Assembly (NCBI GenBank): GCA_030688735.1
Contig: JAUYJC010000602.1
Location: forward strand, 1 to 62,547
Reading direction: 5' to 3'
DNA length: 62,547 bases
DNA from: Deltaproteobacteria bacterium
GTDB taxonomy: Bacteria; Desulfobacterota; Binatia; UBA9968
Shown here: one piece after another, positions 25,594-34,400 of the stretch
Layout: each line of letters opens with the position of its first letter
Position numbering within the stretch: position 1 is the first letter of the stretch
Notes under the pieces: generated by a model
Seen by the model: the letters and a program-made list of their open reading frames with translations, nothing else
The model's database searches: none
Told to the model about the DNA's origin: nothing
Made by a program: the position numbers and the translations under genes

Positions 25594-27876
25594 TTATGCA
25601 AGCTTCCCCAGGCCGCGCAGTAGCTTCTCCGGCGTGATGGGGAGTTCCTTGATGCGCACGCCCACCGCGTCAAAGACGGCATTGGCGATGGCTGGCGCTA
25701 TGGGACTCACGGAAGTCTGGGACATGCCCTTGGCGCCCAAGGGGCCAGGGCCATCGTGGTTTTCCACCATGATAGACGTGAAGCGCTGCGGGAGGTCATG
25801 GACGAGGGGCAGGCGGTACTGGAAGCTGTCGCCATTCAGGAGCTGGCCGTCGCCGTAGATCATCTCCTCGTACATCGCATCGCCCAAACCCATCACGCCG
25901 CCACCGTCGAGCTGGCTCTTACAAGCAACCGGGTGGACGGCCGTTCCCACGTCGGCCGCAATGGCGTATTGCAACAGGGTCACGTCGCCTGTCTGCGGGT
26001 CGACCTCCACCTCCGCCGCGCCGACACTGAGTTCCCAATGGGGGACAACGCCTTGCCACACGTTATCGGCGCGTGGTGTGCTGTAATGGCCTTTGCCTCT
26101 GACGACCAGGCTATGCGCAAGCGCGCTGATGACCCTGCCGACAGGATAAGGCCGTTCACCGTGCCACAACTGACCTGCCGCGTACTGCCACTCCTCGGGC
26201 GTCCCGCCGACGGCCTTGGCGGCGACCTCCAGGAGCTGCCGCTTGAGATCCTCGCAGGCCCGCTGGGCGGCCATCCCCATGGACACTGTGTCTCTGGAAC
26301 TCCCGATGCCGTCCGAGTAGGGCAAATCTGTGTGCGGGTGGGTCACCTCTATCTGGCTCTCGGGGACGCCCAGTGTCTCCACGGCAACGCGGGCCAGCAT
26401 GGTATAGAGACCCTGTCCAATCTCGGCCCCCGAGTGGAGGATACGGATGATGCCGCGGTTGTCCGCCGTGACCTCCACGTCGGAGACGCTGGCGCCGGAG
26501 TAGCCATGGCGCAAGGTTGCCGCGATCCCCCGACCGCGCACCGGGGTGGTGCCGGTATAGACGATATCGGCGGGCGGCCCAACGCGTTGTGAGCGGCCGT
26601 TCCAATTCAAGGCCGTGAGAGCACGACGGACGAGATCGTCCATATCCGTATCGAAGGGACCAACCGTCTCGATGAGACGCTCGCCACGGTGTAAGAAGTT
26701 GTGCCGGCGAAACGCCACCGGGTCCATCCCCAGCTTGCGGGCGATGGTATCGTAGTGGGACTCGTAGCCCCAGGTGGTCTGTGCTCTGCCGAGACTGCGA
26801 AAGGCGCCAGCCGGGACTTTGTTGGTGTAGTAGGAGCGACCGACGATCCGGAGATGGGGCACTCGGTACGGCCCCCACGCCAGCGAGGAGCCCCGTCGCG
26901 GCACGTTCATGGCGTTTCCCTGGGCATAGGCGCCCTTATCGAAGATGAGATCAATGTCCTGGGCCATAAGTGTGCCGTCGGCCTTGACACCGGTCTTGAC
27001 ATGGTACACGACGGCATGACGGCAGTCGCTGCGAAAGCTTTCCTCGGCGCTCGGCCTCAAGGTGACGGCACGCCCCGAACGGATGGCGAGGAAGATCGCG
27101 ATCAGGTGCTCGGTCTTAAGCTCCTTGGAGCCGAACCCGCCGCCCACGTAAGGAAACCCCACGCGCACCTTGTTGCGATCAAAGCCGAACATCGCCGCGA
27201 TGTCATCGCGGGAGCGGAAGGGGTGCTGAATCGGTGCGGTGAGTTCCAGCGTATCCCCGCGCACCTCGGCGATACAGCCCCCAAGATTCTCCATAGGGTA
27301 GTGGAAGACACTCTGAAACACGTAGGTGTCTTCGAGAATATGATCGGACTCGCGCCAACCCTGCTCGACATCACCCCAGCCGAAGTCGAACCGGCCCACC
27401 AGGTTGCCGGGACGCTTGTTGTGAATCACCGGCGCTTCAGGTTTGAGCGCCTCGCGAACGTCGAAGAGCATGGGGAGGCTTTCATAGGCCACCTCGATAC
27501 AGTCTAAGGCCTGCCGGGCAAGTGACGGGGTCTCTGCAGCCACAGCAGCAACGGGCTCTCCTTCATAGCGCACCTTCTCCAATGCGACTAAAGGAGCAGC
27601 CCCCTCACCCTCCGCGCCATAGGATGCCGGGTCCAGGAAAGGATTGAGGTTCCCGAGGTGCTCACGCGTGACCACGGCGTGCACACCTGGCAGCCGCTCG
27701 GCCTGCCGGGCATCGATGGAAACAAGACGTGCGTGGGCATAGGGAGAACGCAAAATAGCGCCGAAGAGAGTCCCCAGTGGTAAGGGCAGGTCCTCCGTGT
27801 AGACGGCCTGCCCCGTAACTTTCGGCAGCGCGTCAATACGCGGTGTCTGTACGGTAACGGTTCCCACGTCTTTCAT
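25594..27876 (-). CDS. Molybdenum hydroxylase large (molybdopterin) subunit
   Basis: Catalytic subunit of the xanthine dehydrogenase family, 760 residues. Recognisable parts: DALPKVTGQAVYTEDL at the N-terminus, VGGGFGSKELKTEHL in the first molybdopterin region, GAFRSLGRAQ in place of the CO-dehydrogenase VAYRCSF loop (so not a CO dehydrogenase), GAEIGQGLYTML, and a C-terminal GAKGMSQTSVSPIAPAIANA. In relatives that last stretch reads KGVGEPP, whose Glu is the catalytic base; here the aligned residue is Gln (codon CAG). Substrate unknown: an aldehyde or N-heterocycle by family. No maturation gene (xdhC/coxD type) is adjacent. Confidence 0.93.
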   Translation of the reverse strand: MKDVGTVTVQTPRIDALPKVTGQAVYTEDLPLPLGTLFGAILRSPYAHARLVSIDARQAERLPGVHAVVTREHLGNLNPFLDPASYGAEGEGAAPLVALEKVRYEGEPVAAVAAETPSLARQALDCIEVAYESLPMLFDVREALKPEAPVIHNKRPGNLVGRFDFGWGDVEQGWRESDHILEDTYVFQSVFHYPMENLGGCIAEVRGDTLELTAPIQHPFRSRDDIAAMFGFDRNKVRVGFPYVGGGFGSKELKTEHLIAIFLAIRSGRAVTLRPSAEESFRSDCRHAVVYHVKTGVKADGTLMAQDIDLIFDKGAYAQGNAMNVPRRGSSLAWGPYRVPHLRIVGRSYYTNKVPAGAFRSLGRAQTTWGYESHYDTIARKLGMDPVAFRRHNFLHRGERLIETVGPFDTDMDDLVRRALTALNWNGRSQRVGPPADIVYTGTTPVRGRGIAATLRHGYSGASVSDVEVTADNRGIIRILHSGAEIGQGLYTMLARVAVETLGVPESQIEVTHPHTDLPYSDGIGSSRDTVSMGMAAQRACEDLKRQLLEVAAKAVGGTPEEWQYAAGQLWHGERPYPVGRVISALAHSLVVRGKGHYSTPRADNVWQGVVPHWELSVGAAEVEVDPQTGDVTLLQYAIAADVGTAVHPVACKSQLDGGGVMGLGDAMYEEMIYGDGQLLNGDSFQYRLPLVHDLPQRFTSIMVENHDGPGPLGAKGMSQTSVSPIAPAIANAVFDAVGVRIKELPITPEKLLRGLGKLA

Positions 27877-28383
27877 GGGGCTTACCTTTTAGTTTAAGTG
27901 CTTAACAAGAACCACTTCAAGAAAGTTTATCGCGCCGAGACGCCAAGAGCGCAAAGAAAAATCTTTTTATTTTTCCAAACTCGGCGTGCTTTAGTCTTCG
28001 CGCGAGTCATCTTTTTTTTCAGATTCCTTCAGCCATAAGCCAACTAAGAATTTCAAATATCTTTGCTTAGGCGTTCCTCCCGGGAACGAGCGTCGCTAAC
28101 GTCGCAGAAGATCATCATGTCGCTCCTCAGGCGGGTTGGTTGTACCCCATTTTTTCCTCCGCGTCCACTTGCACCGCTGCAGCCGGTCAGGCGGGTTTGG
28201 CCAGCTTGGAAGCTGCCTTCAGACACGGTATCGCTACGGGCAGCCGGTCTGGTTATTAACAAGATTGACTCCGACGAACAGATTCTGATAAGCCAGTCGC
28301 TGGGGACTGACGAGCTTTACCCGTCGTGTCGGGTTGACAGGGAAGGCAACAGTCAAGACATCCAGGAGCAGAGGGGAACGACG
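27877..28383. other. 507-bp spacer upstream of divergent hydroxylase operon and binding-protein gene
   Basis: No gene is supported here. It contains a family D element (27930-27990): CGCCGAG at 27933-27939 pairs with CTCGGCG at 27980-27986 around words like GCCAAGAGCGCAAAG that recur at 45700-45770. A frame open through the right part joins the binding protein but has no signal-peptide-like start until 28384. Both flanking promoters must lie here; none is clear by eye. Confidence 0.5.
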
Positions 28384-29373
28384 ATGATTAAGTCCATATT
28401 GCGCGGGTTGACATTTCTAGCGGTCCTGTTTCCAACTTTTGGCGGCTATCTCTTGGCTGCCCAAATGTATGCGGTCTGGACCAGCGAGGCGGGAGTTTAC
28501 GCTCCCGTGTGGGTTACGAAAGAGGCCGGGTTTTTTGAAAAATATGGAAACCAGGTGCAGCTCATATTTATCCAGGGCGCGACCTCTGCGGCGGCGGCTT
28601 TGATTTCCGGAGACGCCCACATCGCCTACATGTCGCCCCAGGTGGCGATTACGAGCACCCTGAAGGGGCTTGATCTCGTCATGCTTGCCCGGATGGGGAA
28701 CTTCATTGAAAATCAGATCTTTGGCAGAAAGGGTATAACCAGCCTGAAACAGATCAAGAGCCTGGCCGTCAGCCGGTTCGGGAGCAGCGCCGATTTTGTC
28801 GGACGGGTTTTGGTCGAGCGCGAGGGACTTAAGCCCGACAGCGAAGTTGCCTTCTTGCAGTTTGGAAATCAGTCCAGCCGGCTGGCAGCCATAGAAACAG
28901 GCAGGGCCGATGCCGCAATTTTGACTCCTCCAATAACCTTGCAGGCGAGAAAAATGGGCTTCCCGCTCCTCGCGGATGGCATGAAGCTACAGATTCCCTA
29001 CTCCAGCAACATGATGGTGGTCCGCCGCTCCTATCTGGATAAGAATCGAGAGGCGGTCCGCAATGCCTTGAAAGCGCTGATCGAGGGGGTGCATTCCTTC
29101 AAGGCCAATAAAGAGCACACCATCAAGGTGATCTCTAAATACTTGAAGATTCAGGACCGCGAGGTTGCTGAAGAAAATATTCGCGGCTACGACTTTCCTT
29201 TGAAGCCTTATCCCGCAAAGGAATACTTTGATCTTCCTATCCAGGAAGTCGCCAAAAGAGAACCCAGAGTTTTAAAAGAAAACCCCGCGCGTTTTGCCGA
29301 TTCCTCTCTGGTCAAAGAGTTGGATGAGAGCGGATTCATAGATAAATTGACTAGAGATTACGGTCTAAAATAG
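28384..29373 (+). CDS. ABC-type substrate-binding protein, NMT1/SsuA-like
   Basis: Periplasmic receptor of the NMT1/taurine/nitrate type, 329 residues from ATG 28384. A Sec-type hydrophobic N-terminus (~8-26, LAAQ) supports that start; GAGGGGAA lies just upstream. The mature part shows family features such as KEAGFFEKYGNQVQLIF (the open-form N-lobe), ALISGDAHIAYMSP and ETGRADAAILTPP. No ABC permease or ATPase is nearby, so it is an orphan receptor or pairs with genes elsewhere. It lies with the hydroxylase operon between the two rodA 3' copies. Confidence 0.88.
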   Translation: MIKSILRGLTFLAVLFPTFGGYLLAAQMYAVWTSEAGVYAPVWVTKEAGFFEKYGNQVQLIFIQGATSAAAALISGDAHIAYMSPQVAITSTLKGLDLVMLARMGNFIENQIFGRKGITSLKQIKSLAVSRFGSSADFVGRVLVEREGLKPDSEVAFLQFGNQSSRLAAIETGRADAAILTPPITLQARKMGFPLLADGMKLQIPYSSNMMVVRRSYLDKNREAVRNALKALIEGVHSFKANKEHTIKVISKYLKIQDREVAEENIRGYDFPLKPYPAKEYFDLPIQEVAKREPRVLKENPARFADSSLVKELDESGFIDKLTRDYGLK

Positions 29374-29448
29374 AGAAACCACTGATGATGTCTGATTCGC
29401 GGAAGGGAATTTTTGGCATACCTCGCCGGGATCCTTCAAAAAGACAAA

Positions 29449-29501
29449 AGCCCGATTCCTTTTTTTCAGACGAACGAATCCATCTGATAGGGAATCGGGC
29501 T
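29449..29501 (-). terminator. Candidate leftward terminator hairpin
   Basis: AGCCCGATTCC (29449-29459) and GGAATCGGGCT (29491-29501) form a perfect 11-bp stem; an inner TCAGA/TCTGA pair shortens the loop. Read leftward, the stem is followed by TTTGTCTTTTTG. It lies downstream of leftward trxA but 450 bp away, so its user is uncertain. Read rightward it follows the binding protein without a T-tract. Confidence 0.5.
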
Positions 29502-29780
29502 CCCATCCTCAATCCGGTTCGCCTGTGCGTGCCCGCACGCAGTCAAGCCAATGTTCGGGCAGATCTTTTACCGACGTACATGATGATGTTGCTCAATCCT
29601 CAAGAAGGGAACCCGACACGAATTTTTTTGAGCGGTTTGCTTTGCGAGAAGCCGGATGGGACAAAAGGGGCCGGGGTCAGGCGGGATATTTGCTATTTCT
29701 AAACTTCGGACTTCGAACTTCGGGGCCAGGTTTTGCAATCCCTAGAGGCGCGCCATGGCCCGTCCTCTACGACCGGAGTT

Positions 29781-29911
29781 TGGTGGCGGGACTCATGCCG
29801 GTCGTCGGTGTGCCGCTGCCGATGGTCAGTTATGGCGGGTCGGCGCTCGCTTCCATGATGTTCGCCATCGGCGTGATCATGAACGTCAGCATGCGCCGGT
29901 TTATCTTTTAG
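29781..29911 (+). pseudogene. Second copy of the rodA 3' end
   Basis: The 124 bp from 29788 to 29911 match 23835-23958 of rodA with 10 mismatches (about 92%). Weaker similarity continues upstream for about three codons (LVAGLM against MVVGLM). It encodes the last 40 residues of RodA with one change (Thr to Ser) and stops with TAG instead of TGA. Seven of eight coding differences are synonymous, so this end evolved under selection in a working rodA before it was cut off. No start or 5' part is present. It precedes converging trxA by 40 bp. Confidence 0.85.
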
Positions 29912-29951
29912 GAACCGTTCAAAGGGTTCAAGTCGGGGGAATCAGTTGAGC

Positions 29952-30278
29952 CTATTGCAGGGCTTTTTCGATGGCGCTCACCAACTTCGCTTTCGGGACC
30001 GCGCCGACGATCTGCTCCTTCACCGCACCGCCCTTTAGGATGATCAGATTAGGGATACCGCGGATGCCGTAGCGAGAAGCGGTGGCGGGATGGTCGTCGA
30101 CGTTGAGCTTCGCCACTTTCAATTTGCCTTCGTATTCGCCGGCCAGTTCTTCCACAATCGGCGCGATGGATTTGCACGGGCCGCACCAGGGAGCCCAAAA
30201 ATCGACCAGCACCGGCAGCGCCGACTGAATGACTTCAGTTTCAAAATTGTTGTCGCCTACCTCGGTAATCTTTCCCAT
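29952..30278 (-). CDS. trxA: Thioredoxin
   Basis: Cytoplasmic disulfide reductase, 108 residues, with the WCGPC active site at residues 31-35 and the cis-proline in GIRGIPNL. AAGGAGG eight bases before ATG 30278 sets the start. Standard length and no signal peptide. It faces the rodA relic and lies downstream of pepA on the same strand. Confidence 0.97.
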   Translation of the reverse strand: MGKITEVGDNNFETEVIQSALPVLVDFWAPWCGPCKSIAPIVEELAGEYEGKLKVAKLNVDDHPATASRYGIRGIPNLIILKGGAVKEQIVGAVPKAKLVSAIEKALQ

Positions 30279-30296
30279 GATGCCCGCCTCCTTATA

Positions 30297-30337
30297 ATTT
30301 CCGCGTTTCGAGTCTCGCGTTTCGAGTTTCTGGTTCT
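30297..30337. repeat. Family C repeat (GTTTCGAGTCTCG words)
   Basis: Tandem-like words CGCGTTTCGAGT, CTCGCGTTTCGAGTTTC fill the upstream side of trxA, between it and the pepA stop. Similar words at 15720-15765 and 36232-36260. Confidence 0.45.
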
Positions 30338-30383
30338 TCGGAACAGCGCCGCCAGTGACGCACTCTCGCAGCGAATTACCAAG

Positions 30384-31862
30384 CTAGAGCGTTGACAAAA
30401 ATCGCAGCACCGTGCGAACCCCGAACCCGGTGCCGCCTTTGTTGCACAGGGCTGTGTCGGTTTCCGCGAACGCCGGGCCGGCGATATCCAAATGCGCCCA
30501 GGGAACATCGCCGACGAACTCTTGCAGGATAAGCGCGGCGGTGATCGCGCCGCCATGCGACCCGCCGATGTTTTTCATATCGGCCACGCTGCTCTTGATC
30601 AGTTCACGATATTCTTTGACCAGCGGCAGTTGCCAGAGCTTTTCACCGGTGTCCCGCGCGCAGCGCAACAGCTGGTCGGCTAGCGGCTGGTTATTGCTGA
30701 ACAGCCCGCCGACTTCGCTGCCGAGCGCCACCATGCAGGCGCCCGTCAGGGTCGCCAGGTTGACCATGGTGTCGGGCTTTTGTTGCGCCGCTAGCGCCAA
30801 TGCGTCGGCCAGGATCAAGCGGCCCTCGGCGTCGGTGTTCAGAACTTCGATGGTCTTCCCGTTCAAATAGCGAATGACATCGCCCGGCTTTTGCGCGTTG
30901 GCGCCGGGAAGATTATCCGTCGTCGGAATGTAACCGGTGACCTCGATATCGAGGCCCAGGTGCGGCAGCCGGCTCATGGCGCCGATCACCGCCGCGCCGC
31001 CGGACATGTCGAGTTTCATCGTTTCCATGGACTTCGACGGCTTCAGGGAAAGCCCACCGGAGTCGAAGGTGATCCCTTTGCCGATCAACGCGATTCTTTT
31101 GCGCGGCTTGCCTGAGGGCCGGTAATGGATCTTGATGAAGCGCGGCTCTTCCTGACTGCCGCGATTGACCGCCAACAGCCCGTTGAGTTTCATCGCCGCA
31201 ATCTTCTGTTTGCCCCAGACTTCGACGGTCAAACCGCGACCGCGGCAATGGCGCCGCGCCTGTTCTCCGAGGAACCGGGCGGTGGTCACCGAGGGTGGCT
31301 CATTGATCAGATCGCGGGCGAGATAAACGCCCGGCAGCGTGCGCTGCACGATCGCAATCGATTTGTCCATCGCCGCGCTGCGGCTCAACCCCGGTCGGAA
31401 GAACGTCAGTTGTCTTACCGCATCGGAAGGTTTGGAGTTCGACCGGTATTTGTTGAATTGATAGGAAGCGAGTAGCATTCCTTCGACGATGGCGGCCGCC
31501 GCCTGCTCCGGACTCTCGGCCGGCGCGAAGAACAACGCGATGTCGGCGGCGCCGACACCCGCCGCTTCCCGCCGCGCCCGCGCCCCCGCTTTGCGCCAAA
31601 CATCCGGCTCGACGTCTTTCGCGCTGCCCATGCCGAGCAACAGTAAATGAGACGATGGCAGCAGGCCGGAGGCCGGGTAAAGCAAGGCGCTTCCCTCGGC
31701 GCCGGTGAACTTGCTCTTTTGGATGCGTTCGGAAAGTTTTCCCCGCAAACGCCGGTCGAGCGCGCGTAGCGGCACCTCTTCGAGCTTTTTCTCCAGGACC
31801 GGCAAGACCAGCAGGTCGGCCTTGACGGTTTCAACACGTGCATCTCTGAATCGGGTTTCCAC
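30384..31862 (-). CDS. pepA: Leucyl aminopeptidase (M17)
   Basis: Two-metal cytosolic aminopeptidase that frees N-terminal amino acids. 492 residues, with GKGITFDSGGLSLKP (metal Lys and Asp) and the family signature NTDAEGRLILADAL near residues 343-356. The N-terminal macro-like domain occupies ~1-165. It begins with GTG 31862, 11 bp after the folE stop, so the two form one leftward unit. Confidence 0.96.
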   Translation of the reverse strand: METRFRDARVETVKADLLVLPVLEKKLEEVPLRALDRRLRGKLSERIQKSKFTGAEGSALLYPASGLLPSSHLLLLGMGSAKDVEPDVWRKAGARARREAAGVGAADIALFFAPAESPEQAAAAIVEGMLLASYQFNKYRSNSKPSDAVRQLTFFRPGLSRSAAMDKSIAIVQRTLPGVYLARDLINEPPSVTTARFLGEQARRHCRGRGLTVEVWGKQKIAAMKLNGLLAVNRGSQEEPRFIKIHYRPSGKPRKRIALIGKGITFDSGGLSLKPSKSMETMKLDMSGGAAVIGAMSRLPHLGLDIEVTGYIPTTDNLPGANAQKPGDVIRYLNGKTIEVLNTDAEGRLILADALALAAQQKPDTMVNLATLTGACMVALGSEVGGLFSNNQPLADQLLRCARDTGEKLWQLPLVKEYRELIKSSVADMKNIGGSHGGAITAALILQEFVGDVPWAHLDIAGPAFAETDTALCNKGGTGFGVRTVLRFLSTL

Positions 31863-31873
31863 GAATTTCTCTC

Positions 31874-32422
31874 TCAGGCTTTCTGCCGGATCAGCGTCAT
31901 GAACTCACTGCGGGTTTCCTGGCGGGTGCGGAAGGCGCCGAGCAATGTGCTGGTGATGATCATCGAATTCTGTTTCTCCACGCCGCGCATTCGCATGCAC
32001 AGATGCTCCGCTTCGATGACCACGGCCACGCCGAGAGGATCGAGTTTTTCCATGATGATGTTGGCGATCTGGTTGGTGAGCCGCTCCTGGACCTGGAGCC
32101 GGCGCGCGTATACGTCCACGAGACGGGCGAGCTTGGAGATGCCGACGAGCTTATGGTGCGGGATATAGGCGACGTGGGCCTTGCCGAAGAAGGGCAGCAA
32201 GTGATGCTCGCAGAGGGAAAAAAAATCGATATCCTTCTGCACGATCATCTCCTCGTAGTCTTCGGTAAAAAGGGCGTCGTTGATAACCTTTTCCGGGTCC
32301 AGTTGATATCCCTGGGTCAGGAAGGTCAGGGCTTCGGCGACCCGCTGCGGAGTCTTGACCAGCCCTTCGCGATCCGGATCTTCGCCCAAGGCTTTCAGGA
32401 TATGCCGAATCTGCTCTTCCAT
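31874..32422 (-). CDS. folE: GTP cyclohydrolase I
   Basis: Makes dihydroneopterin triphosphate from GTP, the first step to tetrahydrofolate and, through QueD, to queuosine. 182 residues; zinc ligands C71 and H74 ([10 protein letters not shown]) and C142 ([10 protein letters not shown]) are present. FolE also supplies the pathway of the QueE encoded at 45.9 kb. ATG 32422 has no strong ribosome site. Confidence 0.96.
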   Translation of the reverse strand: MEEQIRHILKALGEDPDREGLVKTPQRVAEALTFLTQGYQLDPEKVINDALFTEDYEEMIVQKDIDFFSLCEHHLLPFFGKAHVAYIPHHKLVGISKLARLVDVYARRLQVQERLTNQIANIIMEKLDPLGVAVVIEAEHLCMRMRGVEKQNSMIITSTLLGAFRTRQETRSEFMTLIRQKA

Positions 32423-32546
32423 TCCTATTTAACTCCACTTTTATCCGGAATTGCGCGCGGCAAGAATAAGTTTTTGCAACAAATGGTGAGTGGAAAAACT
32501 AACATTTACCCCAAGGGAGGTCAAACATGGTGTCCCGACGGCGGAC

Positions 32547-33284
32547 TTAGAGCCGTTTTAACAGCCACTCGGGTGTGAAGCGGAGGGCGTAAGCATTTAG
32601 AAAGGTCATATAATCGGTGAGTAAGAGGACGCCGACAATGGCCAACAAGACGCCGCTGGCCACATGAAAGGCACGAATGTAACGGCGGAAAGCCTGGGAA
32701 AACTGAAAAAAAGAATTGATCGCAAGGGCGCTGAGAAAAAACGGCAAACCTAATCCGGCTGCGTAGCTCGCCAGCAGAAACACTCCTCGCCCCACGTCGG
32801 CCGAAGCCCCGGCGACCGTCAGGACTGCACCCAGGATCGGGCCCACACAGGGGGTCCAGGCAACGGCAAACGTGATTCCCACGAGCACGGAACCGAGATA
32901 GCCCGCGGGTTTATTGCTGAGATTGAACTGGAGGTAGCGTTCCAGCGTGGCGATTTTAAAAACGCCCATCAGATAGAGCCCGACGACGAGTATAAAAATG
33001 CCGCCCACCGTGCGAATGACGTCTCGATAACCCAGGAAAAGGCTTCCAAGATAGCTCGCGGAGGCGCCGAGGGAAACGAAAACCAGCGAGAAACCCAGGA
33101 TAAAGGCGGAGGAGTTCAACACCACTCGCCACTTCACCCGCCCCAGCGTCTGTTCGCCGCGCATCTCTTCCAAGGAAACGCCGGAGATGAAGGATAGATA
33201 CGACGGAATGAGCGGCAGGACGCAGGGAGAAAGAAAGGAAAAGACACCGGCGACAAAGGCGACGAGCGCGTTGACCTCGGTCAT
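32547..33284 (-). CDS. ccdA: CcdA-type cytochrome c biogenesis/thiol-electron transmembrane protein
   Basis: Membrane protein of the DsbD-beta/CcdA family that passes reducing power from cytoplasmic thioredoxin to periplasmic thioredoxin-like proteins. 245 residues, six hydrophobic segments, with the two redox cysteines in FLSPCVLPLIPSY and AWTPCVGPIL. The start ATG 33284 overlaps the tlpA stop (ATGA), which argues against a longer upstream start. Its partner is the TlpA-like protein encoded immediately upstream; trxA at 30.2 kb could supply electrons. Confidence 0.93.
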   Translation of the reverse strand: MTEVNALVAFVAGVFSFLSPCVLPLIPSYLSFISGVSLEEMRGEQTLGRVKWRVVLNSSAFILGFSLVFVSLGASASYLGSLFLGYRDVIRTVGGIFILVVGLYLMGVFKIATLERYLQFNLSNKPAGYLGSVLVGITFAVAWTPCVGPILGAVLTVAGASADVGRGVFLLASYAAGLGLPFFLSALAINSFFQFSQAFRRYIRAFHVASGVLLAIVGVLLLTDYMTFLNAYALRFTPEWLLKRL

Positions 33285-33838
33285 CTTTTTCCTTCGGTCA
33301 GCTCTTTGATCAAATTGCGCGCGGCCGGACCATGCCACTCCGCCGGTCCCCAAGCGCGCGCCAGCCCCTCTCCCTTGGCTCCGATGAGATAGGTCGTCGG
33401 CAGACCCCAGGCGCCGTACAAGAGGCCCACCTCACCGTCGGGATCGAGGCCGATGGGATAAGTCAACTTAAGCTCCTTCACGAAGTTGATGGCGTCTTGC
33501 TTGCGGTCTTTGATAGCGACGGCCAGCACGACGAAATTTTTGTCCTTAAACTCCTGATACAAGCGATCCATCGCCGGCATCTCTTCACGGCAGGGAACGC
33601 ACCAGCTCGCCCAGAAATTGAGAAAGACAAGCTTCCCGCGAAAGTCTTTTAAAGAAATTTTCTTTCCCTCGGGCGTCGCCACACTGAAATCGGGGGTCGG
33701 GGAATTCTCCTTCATGGGCTCCAGATTGCGAATAACCTTATAATTGACCTTGGAAGACTGCGCCAAGACAGTCGTCCAAGATCCCAAGACGAGAAACCAC
33801 GAAAGGGAAAATACCAAGGGCCGAAAAATGATTCGCAT
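33281..33838 (-). CDS. TlpA/ResA-like periplasmic thioredoxin
   Basis: Membrane-tethered or secreted thiol oxidoreductase of the AhpC-TSA/TlpA class, 185 residues from ATG 33838. Hydrophobic N-terminus (~6-26), then the thioredoxin fold with WASWCVPC (C80, C83), an inserted beta-alpha typical of ResA/TlpA, and the cis-Pro in WGLPTTYLI. GAGG lies five bases before the start. Coupled by ATGA overlap to ccdA, forming a compact electron relay to periplasmic substrates such as apocytochrome c. Confidence 0.92.
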   Translation of the reverse strand: MRIIFRPLVFSLSWFLVLGSWTTVLAQSSKVNYKVIRNLEPMKENSPTPDFSVATPEGKKISLKDFRGKLVFLNFWASWCVPCREEMPAMDRLYQEFKDKNFVVLAVAIKDRKQDAINFVKELKLTYPIGLDPDGEVGLLYGAWGLPTTYLIGAKGEGLARAWGPAEWHGPAARNLIKELTEGKR

Positions 33839-33965
33839 AATCCTCACTGTCGCATACTTTAACGAACTGGATGGGTGGGCGCAACAGCAGCTATCCGATC
33901 GATTCGGCGGCGACGAAAAGAACACGCGGGGCAATGGCAGGGGAAACGTTTTTTAGACTTCAATT

Positions 33966-34098
33966 ATAAGCGGCTGGAGCGCATGCCGCTCGCGTCATCG
34001 AACGCGAATGTGCCGGATCAGTCACGCGCTGCTACTTCGCTGCGCCGGTGTATTGCCGTCAGTCAAGAACTGTCCGGCTCCAGCCGCGCGAGGCTTAT
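33966..34098. repeat. Inverted-repeat element about 130 bp long
   Basis: GCGGCTGGAGC near 33970-33980 is exactly complementary to GCTCCAGCCGC near 34077-34087. Outside this, TTATAAG on the left faces CTTATA on the right. There is no open frame inside. The outline resembles a miniature inverted-repeat element; no target-site duplication was recognised. Confidence 0.5.
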
Positions 34099-34112
34099 AG
34101 AAGATTCGATCC

Positions 34113-34153
34113 GTAAAAAACAGAACCCTCCGGGTTGTACTGCCGGAGGGTCT
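34113..34153 (-). terminator. Intrinsic terminator of the lysine-rich minigene unit
   Basis: Read leftward: ACCCTCCGG and CCGGAGGGT arms around an 8-9 base loop, then TTCTGTTTTTT. A stem of nine or more G/C-rich pairs with a T-tract is a standard intrinsic terminator. It closes a unit opened by the promoter at 34401-34430. Confidence 0.85.
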
Positions 34154-34239
34154 GTCAAATAGGAAGCCAGAACGGCTGCCTGATCGCCTGAGATTAGGGA
34201 GGGTTTAACTTACCACCGCAACCTCACATCAGAAAACTA

Positions 34240-34287
34240 CTACTTTTTTTTGGTTTTTTTCTTAGCGGCTTTTTTCTTAGCGGCCAT
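34240..34287 (-). CDS. 15-residue lysine-rich peptide
   Basis: ATG 34287 opens a frame of 15 codons, MAAKKKAAKKKTKKK, closed by TAG at 34240-34242. The upstream TAAGGAGGTG (34291-34300) matches the 16S anti-Shine-Dalgarno end over ten bases, at normal spacing. The peptide has 9 Lys, 5 other small residues and the initiator Met, and repeats the unit AAKKK, like the tails of bacterial histone-H1-like and nucleoid proteins. It has its own sigma-70 promoter, a structured leader and a terminator. It could bind nucleic acid, be a leader peptide, or be a by-product of a small RNA; only the frame and signals are seen. Confidence 0.7.
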   Translation of the reverse strand: MAAKKKAAKKKTKKK

Positions 34288-34310
34288 AGACACCTCCTTA
34301 TAGATTTAAA

Positions 34311-34383
34311 GGGTGGGTTTTAGCTTCGGAGAAGGGTATGAAATCGACTCAGGCGGATAGAAGTGAATACGAAAACCCTCCCA
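34311..34383 (-). ncRNA. Structured 5' leader of the lysine-rich minigene
   Basis: In the leftward transcript GGGAGGGTTTT (34373-34383) can pair with AAAACCCACCC (34311-34321) over 11 positions with one mismatch. This encloses about 51 bases just before the ribosome site, and TTTAAAT follows the right arm. The arrangement could regulate access or termination. It matches no riboswitch I know. Confidence 0.5.
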
Positions 34384-34400
34384 TAACTTGTAGCTGACCC

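Noticed and set aside
28063-28383. Upstream extension of the binding-protein frame
   Set aside because: The added residues are not a signal peptide; the internal ATG 28384 begins a proper one.
29747-29758. Adjacent GGCGCGCC and CCATGG, resembling cloning sites, beside the rodA fragment
   Set aside because: Flanking sequence is natural in style and contains no vector-like polylinker; both palindromes are expected by chance in GC-rich DNA.
32527-32550. Seven-codon frame MVSRRRT on the plus strand after a good GGGAGGT ribosome-like site
   Set aside because: Too short, no promoter or terminator found, and it runs into the ccdA 3' end; kept out unlike the 15-residue minigene, which has all signals.
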